DNA of 39,470 nucleotides from the NCBI GenBank assembly GCA_002731775.1, contig PCCP01000060.1, forward strand, positions 1 through 39,470, read 5' to 3'. This stretch comes from Gammaproteobacteria bacterium (lineage in GTDB: Bacteria; Pseudomonadota; Gammaproteobacteria; Pseudomonadales; Pseudohongiellaceae). Positions 29,826 to 38,769 of this stretch are shown in pieces. The notes under the pieces were generated by a model, which saw nothing but the letters and a program-made list of their open reading frames with translations, searched no databases and was not told the DNA's origin. The position numbers and the translations under genes were made by a program. Position 1 is the first letter of the stretch. The number at the start of each line of letters is the position of its first letter.

Positions 29826-31841
29826 ATGATTAGACGCTGTCTTCTGCTGCTGCTAGGGCTGGGGTTTATTCTGCAAGGCCAGGTTAGCCTGGCGCAATGC
29901 GATGAGAATCTGCCACGGCGCCTGCCCGGACGTGCCCTCGACTGCCCACCGGAAGTACCACCTACGCCCGAACCCTTGCCAGTGGTTGAGTTTCCGGCAA
30001 ACGTTACTGTGGAAATCTCGCAACAGGAAGTCTCCCAGGAGCTTGCATCGCCGGAGGCTACGACTGCGGAGACCGCTGCCACCGATGCCAGCCAAGTAGA
30101 AGATACTGCTCTCGCGGGAGCCGATGTCGAGCTGGAGGATTCCATCGAACAGCGTGAAGCAGTGCTGGATGTTCTGACGAGGCCGAGATTGGGGCGTATC
30201 GACCGGGCGAGAACCCAGGCCGCGCCCGAACGGCAACCGAACGAAGTCTCGGTGGTACCACGACCGCGTCTGCAGGACTATGTGGAAGCGGTTCCCGTCC
30301 CCGATCGGTGGCGGATCGTCGATACCCTGGGCTACGAAGACAGTATTTTCAACCCGTACAAGATCAATACACTCAAGGCAGACAAGCCCATCTTCGATGA
30401 CTGGTTCTTCAATCTTGGTGTTATCTCAGACACGGTCTATGAAGCCAGGGAGGTTGTCACTCCGGTTGGAGCGAGTTCGGCGCGGGGCAGTGGCAGTATC
30501 GATGTTTTTGGCAGCAACGATCAATCCTCTCTGGCCGAAAACCTGTTAGTGGAAATGGTCTTGTATAAGGGCGATACCGTATTCAGACCACCCGATTATG
30601 AATTTCGACTTACCACGGTATTCAACTACAACTACGTACAGCTGAACGAGGTGCAGGGCATCAATGTAGATCCCGCCGATGGAAAAACCAGGACCGACCA
30701 GCATGTGGGCATACAGGCGGCCTTTGTCGATAAGCATCTGCGTAACGTATCCGATCGCTTTGACTTCGACTCTTTTAGAATAGGAATCCAACCCTTCAAT
30801 GCCGATTTCAGAGGGTTCCTGTTTCAGGATAACCAGCTCGGTATGCGGCTGTTTGGCACCAGAAATAACAATATATTTCAGTACAATCTGGCGATTTTCC
30901 AACGCCTGGAGAAAGATACCAACAGTGGCTTGAACGACCTGGGTAAATCTCCACGTGATGACTTTGTGGCCGCCGCCAATCTCTACTGGCAGGACTTGTT
31001 CGTTAAGGGCTTTATTTCCCAATTCACCATTGTGCACAATCATAATAACGAAGCGGGGGATGTGTATTTCGACAACAATGGTTTCATCGCGCGGCCGGCA
31101 TCGTTGGGTACGGAGGTCCCGCGTGGATACGATGTCACCTACCTTGGCTATAGCGGTGAGGGGCACATCAATCGACTTAATCTGAGCACCTCCATGTATT
31201 ACGCGTTAGGCAGAGTCAAGCCGGGAGTGTTTGTGCGGGATGACATTGATATCAGTGCCACATTTTTCGCTGTCGAGTTGTCAATGGACTTCGATTGGAT
31301 CAGGCCACGCTTGTCGCTGCTGCATGCGTCCGGCGATGATGATCCCTTCGATGACAAAGCCAAAGGCTTCGACGCTATTTTTGAGAATCCACAGTTTGCC
31401 GGCAGTGATACCAGTTACTGGATTCGACAATCTGTGCCACTGCTGGGTGGTGGAAGAGTCGGGCTGTCTTCGCGCAATGGCCTATTGAATTCAATGCGCT
31501 CATCGAAGGAACAGGGTCAATCCAATTTTACCAATCCTGGCATCCTGTTGGTGGGTGCAGGTGTGGATATGGATATTTTGCCCCAGTTGCGAATCAGCGC
31601 GAATTTGAATTCCTTACACTTTGACGACACAGCAGTCCTGGAAGTGGCCCGAAATCAGGCCAATATTGGTCAGCATATAGGGGAAGATTTGTCACTGTCT
31701 GTGATATACCGACCGTTAAATTCGCAGAATATTGTGCTTAGAGCTTCGTATTCGAGACTATTGCCCGGGAATGGCTATAAGGATCTTTTCGGTGATGATG
31801 ACGTAGACTATTTCTTTCTTAATCTTTTGTTCGCCTACTAA
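29826..31841 (+). CDS. Predicted outer-membrane beta-barrel protein
   Basis: The 671-residue protein has a signal peptide (to SLAQ, residue 24). A Pro/Glu/Ala-rich periplasmic region follows to about 150, then a long stretch of alternating strands. The C-terminal end FFLNLLFAY is aromatic, as in BAM-assembled barrels. Strand-like segments such as EFRLTTVFNYNYVQLNEV and LRISANLNSLHF support a barrel of many strands. There are no CxxCH sites. In a multihaem locus a barrel could sheathe a cytochrome across the outer membrane, as MtrB does, or act as a porin; MtrB homology is not evident. The mature N-terminus contains RRLPGR, also found in the FHA-cytochrome. Confidence 0.65.
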   Translation: MIRRCLLLLLGLGFILQGQVSLAQCDENLPRRLPGRALDCPPEVPPTPEPLPVVEFPANVTVEISQQEVSQELASPEATTAETAATDASQVEDTALAGADVELEDSIEQREAVLDVLTRPRLGRIDRARTQAAPERQPNEVSVVPRPRLQDYVEAVPVPDRWRIVDTLGYEDSIFNPYKINTLKADKPIFDDWFFNLGVISDTVYEAREVVTPVGASSARGSGSIDVFGSNDQSSLAENLLVEMVLYKGDTVFRPPDYEFRLTTVFNYNYVQLNEVQGINVDPADGKTRTDQHVGIQAAFVDKHLRNVSDRFDFDSFRIGIQPFNADFRGFLFQDNQLGMRLFGTRNNNIFQYNLAIFQRLEKDTNSGLNDLGKSPRDDFVAAANLYWQDLFVKGFISQFTIVHNHNNEAGDVYFDNNGFIARPASLGTEVPRGYDVTYLGYSGEGHINRLNLSTSMYYALGRVKPGVFVRDDIDISATFFAVELSMDFDWIRPRLSLLHASGDDDPFDDKAKGFDAIFENPQFAGSDTSYWIRQSVPLLGGGRVGLSSRNGLLNSMRSSKEQGQSNFTNPGILLVGAGVDMDILPQLRISANLNSLHFDDTAVLEVARNQANIGQHIGEDLSLSVIYRPLNSQNIVLRASYSRLLPGNGYKDLFGDDDVDYFFLNLLFAY

Positions 31842-31921
31842 GAAGAATCGGATTATTTAATTTGCCTGAACATGAGTATTGCTAAAGCAGAGTTGATTTA
31901 CATCGCATAATAAACCTGGGC

Positions 31922-34900
31922 TTGGAAATGACAATTACAATTAACCGACAACTAGGATTCTCAATATCAGTCAGACGATTCTGGGCTGGAATAGCGACGC
32001 TGTGTATTATTTCAATGTTTCTATCTATCGAGCCAAACGCAGTGGAAGCGCCGGTTGCGGTTGAGAGACATTATGTGACTGCACCGCCGGCACCTTCGGT
32101 GCAGACACTGGAACAGATGACCCGCAAGAATATTGGTTGCGTCAGCTGTCATACCGAATCCGATCAGAAGACCATGCATAGCAGCAGCGCCGTTAATCTG
32201 GCCTGTGTTGATTGCCACGGCGGTGATGGTTCTATCTCCATTGATGCAGGCATTGGCAGAGATAATCCACATTACACCGAGCTGAGGGATGCAGCGCATG
32301 TCTTACCCCTCTATCCCGGAGAAACCGACTTTCCCAGCAGTCGGAATCCGGAACGTTCCTATACCCTGCTGAACCATGAAAGCCCGGAATATGTGCGCTT
32401 TATCAATCCTTCCGATTATCGAATTGCAGACGAGGCCTGTGGTGCCTGTCATCAGGCGATAATCAACGCGGCAAAAACCAGCCTGCATGCAACCGGCGCC
32501 ATGTTTTGGGGAGGAGCCGCCTACAACAACGGTATATTGCCCTTCAAAAACTATATTCTGGGTGAGTCCTATGATCGCAATGGCGAAGCCACGACGATAA
32601 AAGGACCGGTGATTCCTGCTGAGTTACGATCTCAGGTGGCGACTGCCGGGATTCTTCCCGAATTATTACCGCTGCCGGCCTGGGAAACAGTCAAGCCTGG
32701 CGATATATTCAGGGTGTTTGAAGGCGGTGGCAGGAATATAACAAACTTGTTTCCAGAAACCGGCAATCCAAATAGTCTCGGTTTGATTCAGCGGCTGGAA
32801 GAACCTGGGCGGCCGGATATTCGCCAGTCCAATCGCGGCCCGGGCACCGGGGGCAGAATATCGGTTCCGCTGATAAATCTTACGAAGACGAGACTCAATG
32901 ATCCGCTGACCTGGTTTATGGGTACCAACGATCAGCCAGGAGATTATAGAAATTCCGGCTGTGCCTCCTGCCATGTCGTATACGCCAACGACAGAGATCC
33001 GGCCCATTCGGGGCCCTATGCACAGGCCGGACATACTGGACAGAGTCAGACCGTTGACCCGGTGATATCGAAAGAGGAGTCAGGTCACCCCATCAAGCAC
33101 GAATTTACACGTGCCATTCCTACCAGTCAGTGTATGGTTTGTCATATGCACCAACCCAACATGTTCGTTAATTCCTACCTGGGTTACACCATGTGGGACT
33201 ACGAAGCCGACGCCCCGACCATGTGGCCGGAACAACAGCAGTACCCTACAGCGGAGGAAATACGTGAGATCAACGATCGCAATCCGGAAGCAGCCGCGGC
33301 GAGGGGGAATTGGGGAGACCTCGAGTTTCTCAAGCAAGTATCGGAATTAAATCCACAACTGAATGATACTCAGTTTGCCGACTATCACGGCCATGGCTGG
33401 AATTTCAGGGCGATATTCAAGCGTGATCGGGATGGCAATCTATTGAATGCGGACGGCAAAATAGTAGCGGATGACGATCCCGACAAGTTCGATAAAGCCG
33501 TGCATATGTCGTCGATACACCTCGATGCCGGTATGCATTGCACGGACTGTCATTTTAGCCAGGACAATCACGGCAACGGACATATTTACGGCGAGGTGGC
33601 GCTGGCGGTAGAAATTGATTGCGTGGATTGCCATGGCACCGCCCTGGAATATCCTAATCTCTACACGTCGGGTCCGGCAGCGTTGGGCGGGGGCACCGAC
33701 CTGTTATCTGCTTCCCGTACGCCGGATGGTCGTCTGCGTTTCGAGTGGATTGGCGGAGAGTTGATCCAACGCGCCGCCCTCGATCCCGAGCTTGAGTGGG
33801 TAGTCAGTCTGGTGAGAGACAGTGTCGATGAAAGTCATCCACAGTACAATGCAAAGGCCGCCCGGGCTAAGCTCATGAGTAAAGACACAGAAACCCAAGC
33901 CTGGGGTGATGCGACGGATGCGAGCAATCTGGCCCATACCGACAGCAATATGGAGTGTTACAGCTGCCACACATCCTGGACCACCAGCTGCGGTGGCTGC
34001 CACCTGCCCATCGAGGCAAACTGGATGACCGAGCGGCATCACTTCGAAGGCGGCATCAGCCGCAACTTCGCCACCTATAACCCGCAGGTGTTACGCGATC
34101 AGATATTCAGCCTGGGTCGACGCAGTCCTGCTAATGGCGGCAAGATCGCACCGGTACGCTCGAGTTCGGCACTGGTATTGTCATCCACCAACGCCAACCG
34201 AGAGAAGATCTACATCCAGCAGCCACCTATCGCCGCCAGTGGTTACAGCTCCCAGGCGTTCAATCCGCATTTTCCCCACACCGTCAGAAAAACCGAAACC
34301 AAGACATGTTCCGATTGTCACCTGTCCGCAAGCAACGATAACAACGCCATCATGTCGCAGTTATTGTTGATGGGTACCAACTTCATCAATTTCATCGGCT
34401 ATAACGCCTGGGTGGGTGGAGATGGAGGCATCAGTGCGGTGCAGGTAACCGAATGGGATGAACCGCAGGCGGTGATAGGCAGTTATTTGCATCAGTATGC
34501 CTATCCGGATTGGTTTAATGACCATCTCGAAGAGCAACAAATTCTTCAAACCAGTCATCAACACGATGCCGGAACGGTGCAGTGTTTGCAGCTGCGTGGT
34601 GAGTATCTGTACGTGGCACAGGGGTCACAGGGTGTACAGGTTTACGATGTGGCGTCAATTGCCAACAAGGGTGTATCACAGCGAATTATTACCGCACCGG
34701 TGAGCCCGTTGGGCCAGGATGCCCAGATTGCCACCGCTAACGCCACCTGTATCGCCTTGCCTGCTGGCCAACCGGTGCATCCACCTCGCAACGAAGGCGA
34801 TCTGATGCGCGAAGATAACCAGGAATTGCCGTTCCACCCTATCTATAACTACGCTGTAGTCACCGATAGCGAGGAAGGGCTGATTCTGATCAATATCAAT

Positions 34901-35734
34901 ACCTTCGCCGATGGCGAGCCACGTAACAACTACCTGGAGCGCGCGTTAACCTGGAATCCCGGTGGTGTGCTGGACGGTGCCAGGCATGTCACCGTCGGTG
35001 GTCACATGCTGTATATTGCGGCCGCGCAGGGTCTGGTGGTGGTAGATCTGGATAAGCCGTTCGCTCCGGAGCTGGTGGCTGTCGTGCCCATGGATGGAGT
35101 CCGGGCGTCAGCCCTGCAGTTCAGGTACTTATTCGTTACCAACGCTGCAGGCTTGCAAGTCGTGGATGTGACCAACGTGCAACAACCCACTCTATTGCAA
35201 GACAATACGATTGCCCTGGATGAGGCCTATCGGGTCTATGTCGCACGTACCTATGCCTATGTCGCAGCCGGTGCGGATGGACTGGCGATCGTGGATGTGA
35301 AACAACCCGATCAGATGAAGCTGCTACAGAAGTTTAGCGGCGGCGAGAGCGACCAGGGCAATTTTATCCCACTGCGCGATAGCAGAGATGTGGTTGTGGG
35401 CACCACCAATGCATCCCTGTTTGCCTATGTGGCGGATGGCATTGGCGGCATGAAGGTATTACAGTTAACGTCGCCATCGAGTCAGCCAAAATTTTATGGA
35501 TTTAGTCCAGCACCCAAACCCGTTATTATCGCGCATTACCCCAGTGAGAAGCCGGCTCTGAGTTTGTCCAGGGGCCTGGCCAGGGACAGAGGTGTAGATG
35601 AGACTGGAGAGCAGATAGCCGTGTTCGGACGCAAGGGCTCGAGGCCACTCAACCAGGATGAGATGCAATCACTGTACTTGGATAGCGACGGAAATCCCTG
35701 GTTTGTAAATGACCAGAGAGACAACGCCAATTGA
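31922..35734 (+). CDS. Decahaem c-type cytochrome with C-terminal LVIVD-like propeller
   Basis: The 1270-residue protein has an N-terminal membrane segment or uncleaved signal (about 17-37). Ten CxxCH sites lie between about residues 73 and 800: CVSCH, CVDCH, CGACH, CASCH, CMVCH, CTDCH, CVDCH, CYSCH, CGGCH, CSDCH. From about 885 to 1190 there are repeats of the LVIVD type (YLYVAQGSQGVQVYDV, MLYIAAAQGLVVVDL, YLFVTNAAGLQVVDV, YAYVAAGADGLAIVDV, FAYVADGIGGMKVLQL), predicting a beta-propeller. LVIVD proteins are cell-surface associated in several bacteria. The protein is probably periplasmic or surface exposed and transfers electrons. It overlaps or abuts the next cytochrome gene. Confidence 0.88.
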   Translation: MEMTITINRQLGFSISVRRFWAGIATLCIISMFLSIEPNAVEAPVAVERHYVTAPPAPSVQTLEQMTRKNIGCVSCHTESDQKTMHSSSAVNLACVDCHGGDGSISIDAGIGRDNPHYTELRDAAHVLPLYPGETDFPSSRNPERSYTLLNHESPEYVRFINPSDYRIADEACGACHQAIINAAKTSLHATGAMFWGGAAYNNGILPFKNYILGESYDRNGEATTIKGPVIPAELRSQVATAGILPELLPLPAWETVKPGDIFRVFEGGGRNITNLFPETGNPNSLGLIQRLEEPGRPDIRQSNRGPGTGGRISVPLINLTKTRLNDPLTWFMGTNDQPGDYRNSGCASCHVVYANDRDPAHSGPYAQAGHTGQSQTVDPVISKEESGHPIKHEFTRAIPTSQCMVCHMHQPNMFVNSYLGYTMWDYEADAPTMWPEQQQYPTAEEIREINDRNPEAAAARGNWGDLEFLKQVSELNPQLNDTQFADYHGHGWNFRAIFKRDRDGNLLNADGKIVADDDPDKFDKAVHMSSIHLDAGMHCTDCHFSQDNHGNGHIYGEVALAVEIDCVDCHGTALEYPNLYTSGPAALGGGTDLLSASRTPDGRLRFEWIGGELIQRAALDPELEWVVSLVRDSVDESHPQYNAKAARAKLMSKDTETQAWGDATDASNLAHTDSNMECYSCHTSWTTSCGGCHLPIEANWMTERHHFEGGISRNFATYNPQVLRDQIFSLGRRSPANGGKIAPVRSSSALVLSSTNANREKIYIQQPPIAASGYSSQAFNPHFPHTVRKTETKTCSDCHLSASNDNNAIMSQLLLMGTNFINFIGYNAWVGGDGGISAVQVTEWDEPQAVIGSYLHQYAYPDWFNDHLEEQQILQTSHQHDAGTVQCLQLRGEYLYVAQGSQGVQVYDVASIANKGVSQRIITAPVSPLGQDAQIATANATCIALPAGQPVHPPRNEGDLMREDNQELPFHPIYNYAVVTDSEEGLILININTFADGEPRNNYLERALTWNPGGVLDGARHVTVGGHMLYIAAAQGLVVVDLDKPFAPELVAVVPMDGVRASALQFRYLFVTNAAGLQVVDVTNVQQPTLLQDNTIALDEAYRVYVARTYAYVAAGADGLAIVDVKQPDQMKLLQKFSGGESDQGNFIPLRDSRDVVVGTTNASLFAYVADGIGGMKVLQLTSPSSQPKFYGFSPAPKPVIIAHYPSEKPALSLSRGLARDRGVDETGEQIAVFGRKGSRPLNQDEMQSLYLDSDGNPWFVNDQRDNAN

Positions 35735-35762
35735 ACAGCAAAATGAGGTGAGTCAGGCAGTC

Positions 35763-37142
35763 ATGGGTATCCACAAAATCAAGTCAGTTTTCCGGCTAAC
35801 ATTGGGACTATTGGCAGTTTTCATCGCTGTCTACGCCCTTGCCCAGGGCAATCAGCAGGAAAGGTTCTTCCAGGGTGGGACCTTGCCTGAAGCGGATGGC
35901 TTTGTGCATATGGGCGTTGCCACTTGTGCGTCGAGTGTTTGCCATGGTCAGCCCTCGGCGTCTGAGCAGGATAATGTTCTGATGACCGAGTATCGCACCT
36001 GGCTGAATCAGGATTTACACTCCAGGGCATACAACAGCCTGCTGACTCCCGCCTCGAGACTGATGGCGGAAAATCTTGGCCTCGAACAACCCCCGCATCG
36101 TGCTAAAATTTGTCTGGACTGTCATACCGACAACGTACCCGAATCGTTGCGCGGAGAAGAGTTTCTGCTCAGTGATGGTGTTGGCTGTGAAGCCTGTCAT
36201 GGTGGCTCGGAGAACTGGCTGGACAGTCATCGAGAAAATTCGACGCACCAGGACAATATTTCCCGTGGTCTGTTTCCAACCGAAAATCCGTTTGCTCAGG
36301 CGACCCTGTGTCTGTCCTGTCACAATGGCAGCGATACCAAATTGGCATCCCATCTAATCATGGGGGCAGGTCACCCACGTTTAAGTTTCGAACTGGAGGC
36401 GTATTCTGCCTTGCAGCCGGCACATTATCGAGTCGATGAGGATTATCGGGAGCGCAAGAATGCGCTGGTTGGGCTTGGCGTCTGGATTACTGGTCAACTG
36501 GAAATGGCGATGCAATCTTTAGAGTTGATTAATACCTACGTCGTGGACAATGACTCAATGCAATCAGAATTGTATTTTTATGATTGCCAGGCATGCCATC
36601 ATCCCCTCGAAGACAAGCGCTGGATACCAGGCCAGCATGCCAACCTGCCACCGGGAACCATCCGTTTGAACGATTCAAGTTTCCAGATGGTAACCAGCCT
36701 ACTCGAAGTGGTGTCCATCGATCGAGTGCCGGAGATGAATCGATTGCTAAACTTATTGCATCAGGCCTCTGTAGTGAGCAAGCCAGCCATTCGCAACGCT
36801 GCCGAAAACTTGCATGCTTATATCGAGGGGATTAGCCTGCAATTCAGTACGCGGGAATATACCGATGATGAACTGAGACGCATCCGGCGCAACCTCATCC
36901 AACACGCGGCGAATGGTGACTACCGGGATTATGCCGTGGCGGAGCAGGCCTTGATGGCCATCGATGGCATTACTATTCGTCTGCAACAGGCAGACCAATA
37001 TGAGTCGGTACTTGATGCCCTGTTTCAAGCGATGGTGCTCGAAGATTTTGGCGAGCGAGGATTTGTATTGTTTAACGCCGATCGGTTCGTGAGGATTGCG
37101 CGACAGGTTGACCAATATTTTGCTGATGATTCCTCAAATTAG
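35763..37142 (+). CDS. c554-like multihaem cytochrome with one Cx4CH site
   Basis: From the ATG at 35763 the protein is 459 residues. It starts with a clear signal peptide (IKSVFRLTLGLLAVFIAVY, then ALAQG). The open frame reaches back to 35709, inside the previous gene. The 35763 start puts the signal at the N-terminus and has GAGGTGAG about ten bases upstream, so it was chosen. Haem sites are CLDCH, CEACH, CLSCH and CQACH, plus TCASSVCHG, a Cx4CH variant near the N-terminus. The signature resembles cytochrome c554-type multihaem proteins. It is translated right after the decahaem-LVIVD gene and is probably its periplasmic partner. Confidence 0.82.
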   Translation: MGIHKIKSVFRLTLGLLAVFIAVYALAQGNQQERFFQGGTLPEADGFVHMGVATCASSVCHGQPSASEQDNVLMTEYRTWLNQDLHSRAYNSLLTPASRLMAENLGLEQPPHRAKICLDCHTDNVPESLRGEEFLLSDGVGCEACHGGSENWLDSHRENSTHQDNISRGLFPTENPFAQATLCLSCHNGSDTKLASHLIMGAGHPRLSFELEAYSALQPAHYRVDEDYRERKNALVGLGVWITGQLEMAMQSLELINTYVVDNDSMQSELYFYDCQACHHPLEDKRWIPGQHANLPPGTIRLNDSSFQMVTSLLEVVSIDRVPEMNRLLNLLHQASVVSKPAIRNAAENLHAYIEGISLQFSTREYTDDELRRIRRNLIQHAANGDYRDYAVAEQALMAIDGITIRLQQADQYESVLDALFQAMVLEDFGERGFVLFNADRFVRIARQVDQYFADDSSN

Positions 37143-37184
37143 TAACCAGGCTCTCCACTTGTACATGAGAACCAGTAACAGACA

Positions 37185-38144
37185 ATGAGCGCAGAAATCC
37201 AATTTGCAATTAAGTCCCTCGATGGTGCTTACCGCTTTGTCATCGATGAAGAGATTAAAATTGGGCGGGACTCAACTGGTGATGCCGTGGTTGCCGACAA
37301 GGGACTGTCTCGGGCCCACGCGCGTCTATTTATGAAGGGCAAGGTGCCTCATGTGGAAGATCTCAATTCTACCAATGGCACCTTCGTCAATGGCAATCGC
37401 CTGGAGCAAGAGCCGCAGGCACTCCGCTATAACGACATCATTCGATTCGATCGGCTGGAGTTTCTGGTGGTAGCGGAATTCGCCACCGACGATGATGATG
37501 TGCACGCGCAATCTCAGCTTGATTCGAGTGAGAAAAACGTGGTGGTAGAGGGAAGTACTCGAAGCAAGAAAAAGGCGCCACTGTCCTGGGCAGTACATGA
37601 GGAACCGGGGCAGGGCACAGTAATAATGGATGTGAACGCCCCGGATAAGAATCTGGGTGCGCAGAAGGAAAAGCAAGTTTCGGTTGGGGTTGACCAGGCT
37701 CTATCGGAAAAGCTGGATCAGCCTGCACTAATTGGCCTGCGAGGAATAGACAGCGGCAAAACCATTATCCTTGCAACTAGTGCAGACGCCAGGACAGTTT
37801 GGCAAATGGGACGAGATCCGGAGATGGACATTTTTATCGATGACCCCAGCGTTTCTGAGCATCAGGCTCAGATAGTATTCGAACAGGGGACCTGGAAACT
37901 GGTGGACGTAATTTCTACCAATGCCACCTACGTAAATGGGAGTAAGGTGCTTGCTCATTACTTGTCCAATGGCGACACCTTCACCTTCGGCCCAGTGGAG
38001 TACATGTTTCGCGTTAATACCGACGCAGGATTTCGACCCCGAACCAAAAATGATCCTTCCAAGGCCAATAAGAAATTTTGGCTATTGGCAGCAGCAGTAA
38101 TTGCCACTACAGCGCTGGCTGGCTACATCTTGGCTGTTGTCTGA
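37185..38144 (+). CDS. Tail-anchored protein with two FHA domains
   Basis: The 319-residue protein has two FHA domains. The first (about 20-90) is canonical: IGRD (27-29), LSRAH with Ser42 and His45, and NSTNGTFVNG. The second (about 190-265) has MGRDPEMD, VSEHQ and STNATYVNGS. A single C-terminal helix (about 297-318) follows, so the FHA domains should be cytoplasmic and tail-anchored in the inner membrane. FHA domains bind phosphothreonine. Together with the Ser/Thr kinase at the other end of the locus this suggests phospho-dependent assembly of the redox complex. It is the last gene of the row, 42 bp after the cytochrome. Confidence 0.9.
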   Translation: MSAEIQFAIKSLDGAYRFVIDEEIKIGRDSTGDAVVADKGLSRAHARLFMKGKVPHVEDLNSTNGTFVNGNRLEQEPQALRYNDIIRFDRLEFLVVAEFATDDDDVHAQSQLDSSEKNVVVEGSTRSKKKAPLSWAVHEEPGQGTVIMDVNAPDKNLGAQKEKQVSVGVDQALSEKLDQPALIGLRGIDSGKTIILATSADARTVWQMGRDPEMDIFIDDPSVSEHQAQIVFEQGTWKLVDVISTNATYVNGSKVLAHYLSNGDTFTFGPVEYMFRVNTDAGFRPRTKNDPSKANKKFWLLAAAVIATTALAGYILAVV

Positions 38145-38171
38145 ATCAAGTGACTCTGACCCCTTTGATTC
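38143..38171. repeat. Inverted repeat enclosing a GGGGTCAGAG motif
   Basis: GAATCAA (38143-38149) and TTGATTC (38165-38171) form a 7-bp inverted repeat. Between them the minus strand reads GGGGTCAGAG, the motif also found at 138-147 and 1581-1590. It starts at the stop codon of the FHA protein gene and may mark the 3' end of the locus. There is no T-run. Confidence 0.45.
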
Positions 38172-38769
38172 GCCGCTCTGTCTGCTACTGGATTTTCTTG
38201 CGAAGCGCAAAATAGGCAGACGCTGGGGCCGAATTGAACCCAAATGGAGGTTTTTACGGATTTAGAGAGTTAATTTGTCAATATTTTGGGGGGAGCTTTT
38301 CTAATCCATTGTTGACTTGTCTCTACAGCGTGTTAGTTTGTCAGTGCCGCGGATCATTGGCCTAGCATTCTCAAGCTAATCATTCGTAGTTAGCAGTTCC
38401 TAAAATTAACTAGTTCGCCGATTCCCTTGTATTCGAAGGGGCGTTAATTCGTACGCACAAAAGCAAGATAGAGTCTCACTGTAGTTAAAAGGCGTATTTG
38501 GGCTCTTGCTGGTTTTTCTACTGATGAGCTTTGGGGCTTATCGGGCAACTCGGTAGCTATTTAGTGAAATAACTTATTCCCAGTTAGATCTGGGATTTGC
38601 AGCCCTAAAGGGGAAGGGGCCCACTTTCCATGTTTTGTTGATGGTTAAGCGCGATGTTCTGAGATTGAGAATGGCGCCATAAATCCAAAATTGGATTTTT
38701 TAGACTGTTAACTTACTTGAATTGTGTCTTAAGCCTTCTCCAATAAACAAACTATACAAGGGGGTTTTT
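38172..38769. other. Long leader/intergenic region before the TonB receptor gene
   Basis: About 600 bp without a gene. It is AT-rich with several hairpin-capable spots, including CCCAG (38579-38583) / CTGGG (38590-38594). A palindrome AATCCAAAATTGGATT lies at 38682-38697, followed by a short T-run. The RBS AAGGGGG lies just before the ATG at 38770. No known riboswitch was recognised. Confidence 0.4.
38682..38701 (+). terminator. Weak AT-rich terminator-like hairpin in the TonB receptor leader
   Basis: AATCCAA and TTGGATT are perfectly inverted with little loop, so the practical stem is AATCC/GGATT. TTTTTT (38696-38701) overlaps its right end. It could attenuate transcription into the receptor gene, but the stem is short and A/T-rich. 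Confidence 0.25.

Noticed and set aside
30546-31166. Antisense open frame of 206 codons within the beta-barrel gene
   Set aside because: It mirrors the strand-rich sense codons, has no RBS and no recognisable domain.
29826-31841. MtrB-type outer-membrane sheath assignment
   Set aside because: The context invites it, but no MtrB-specific signature such as an N-terminal CxxC was found, so only a generic barrel is claimed.
35709-35762. Longer start for the c554-like cytochrome inside the previous gene
   Set aside because: It would put 18 polar residues before the signal peptide. The ATG at 35763 has its own RBS and gives a normal signal.
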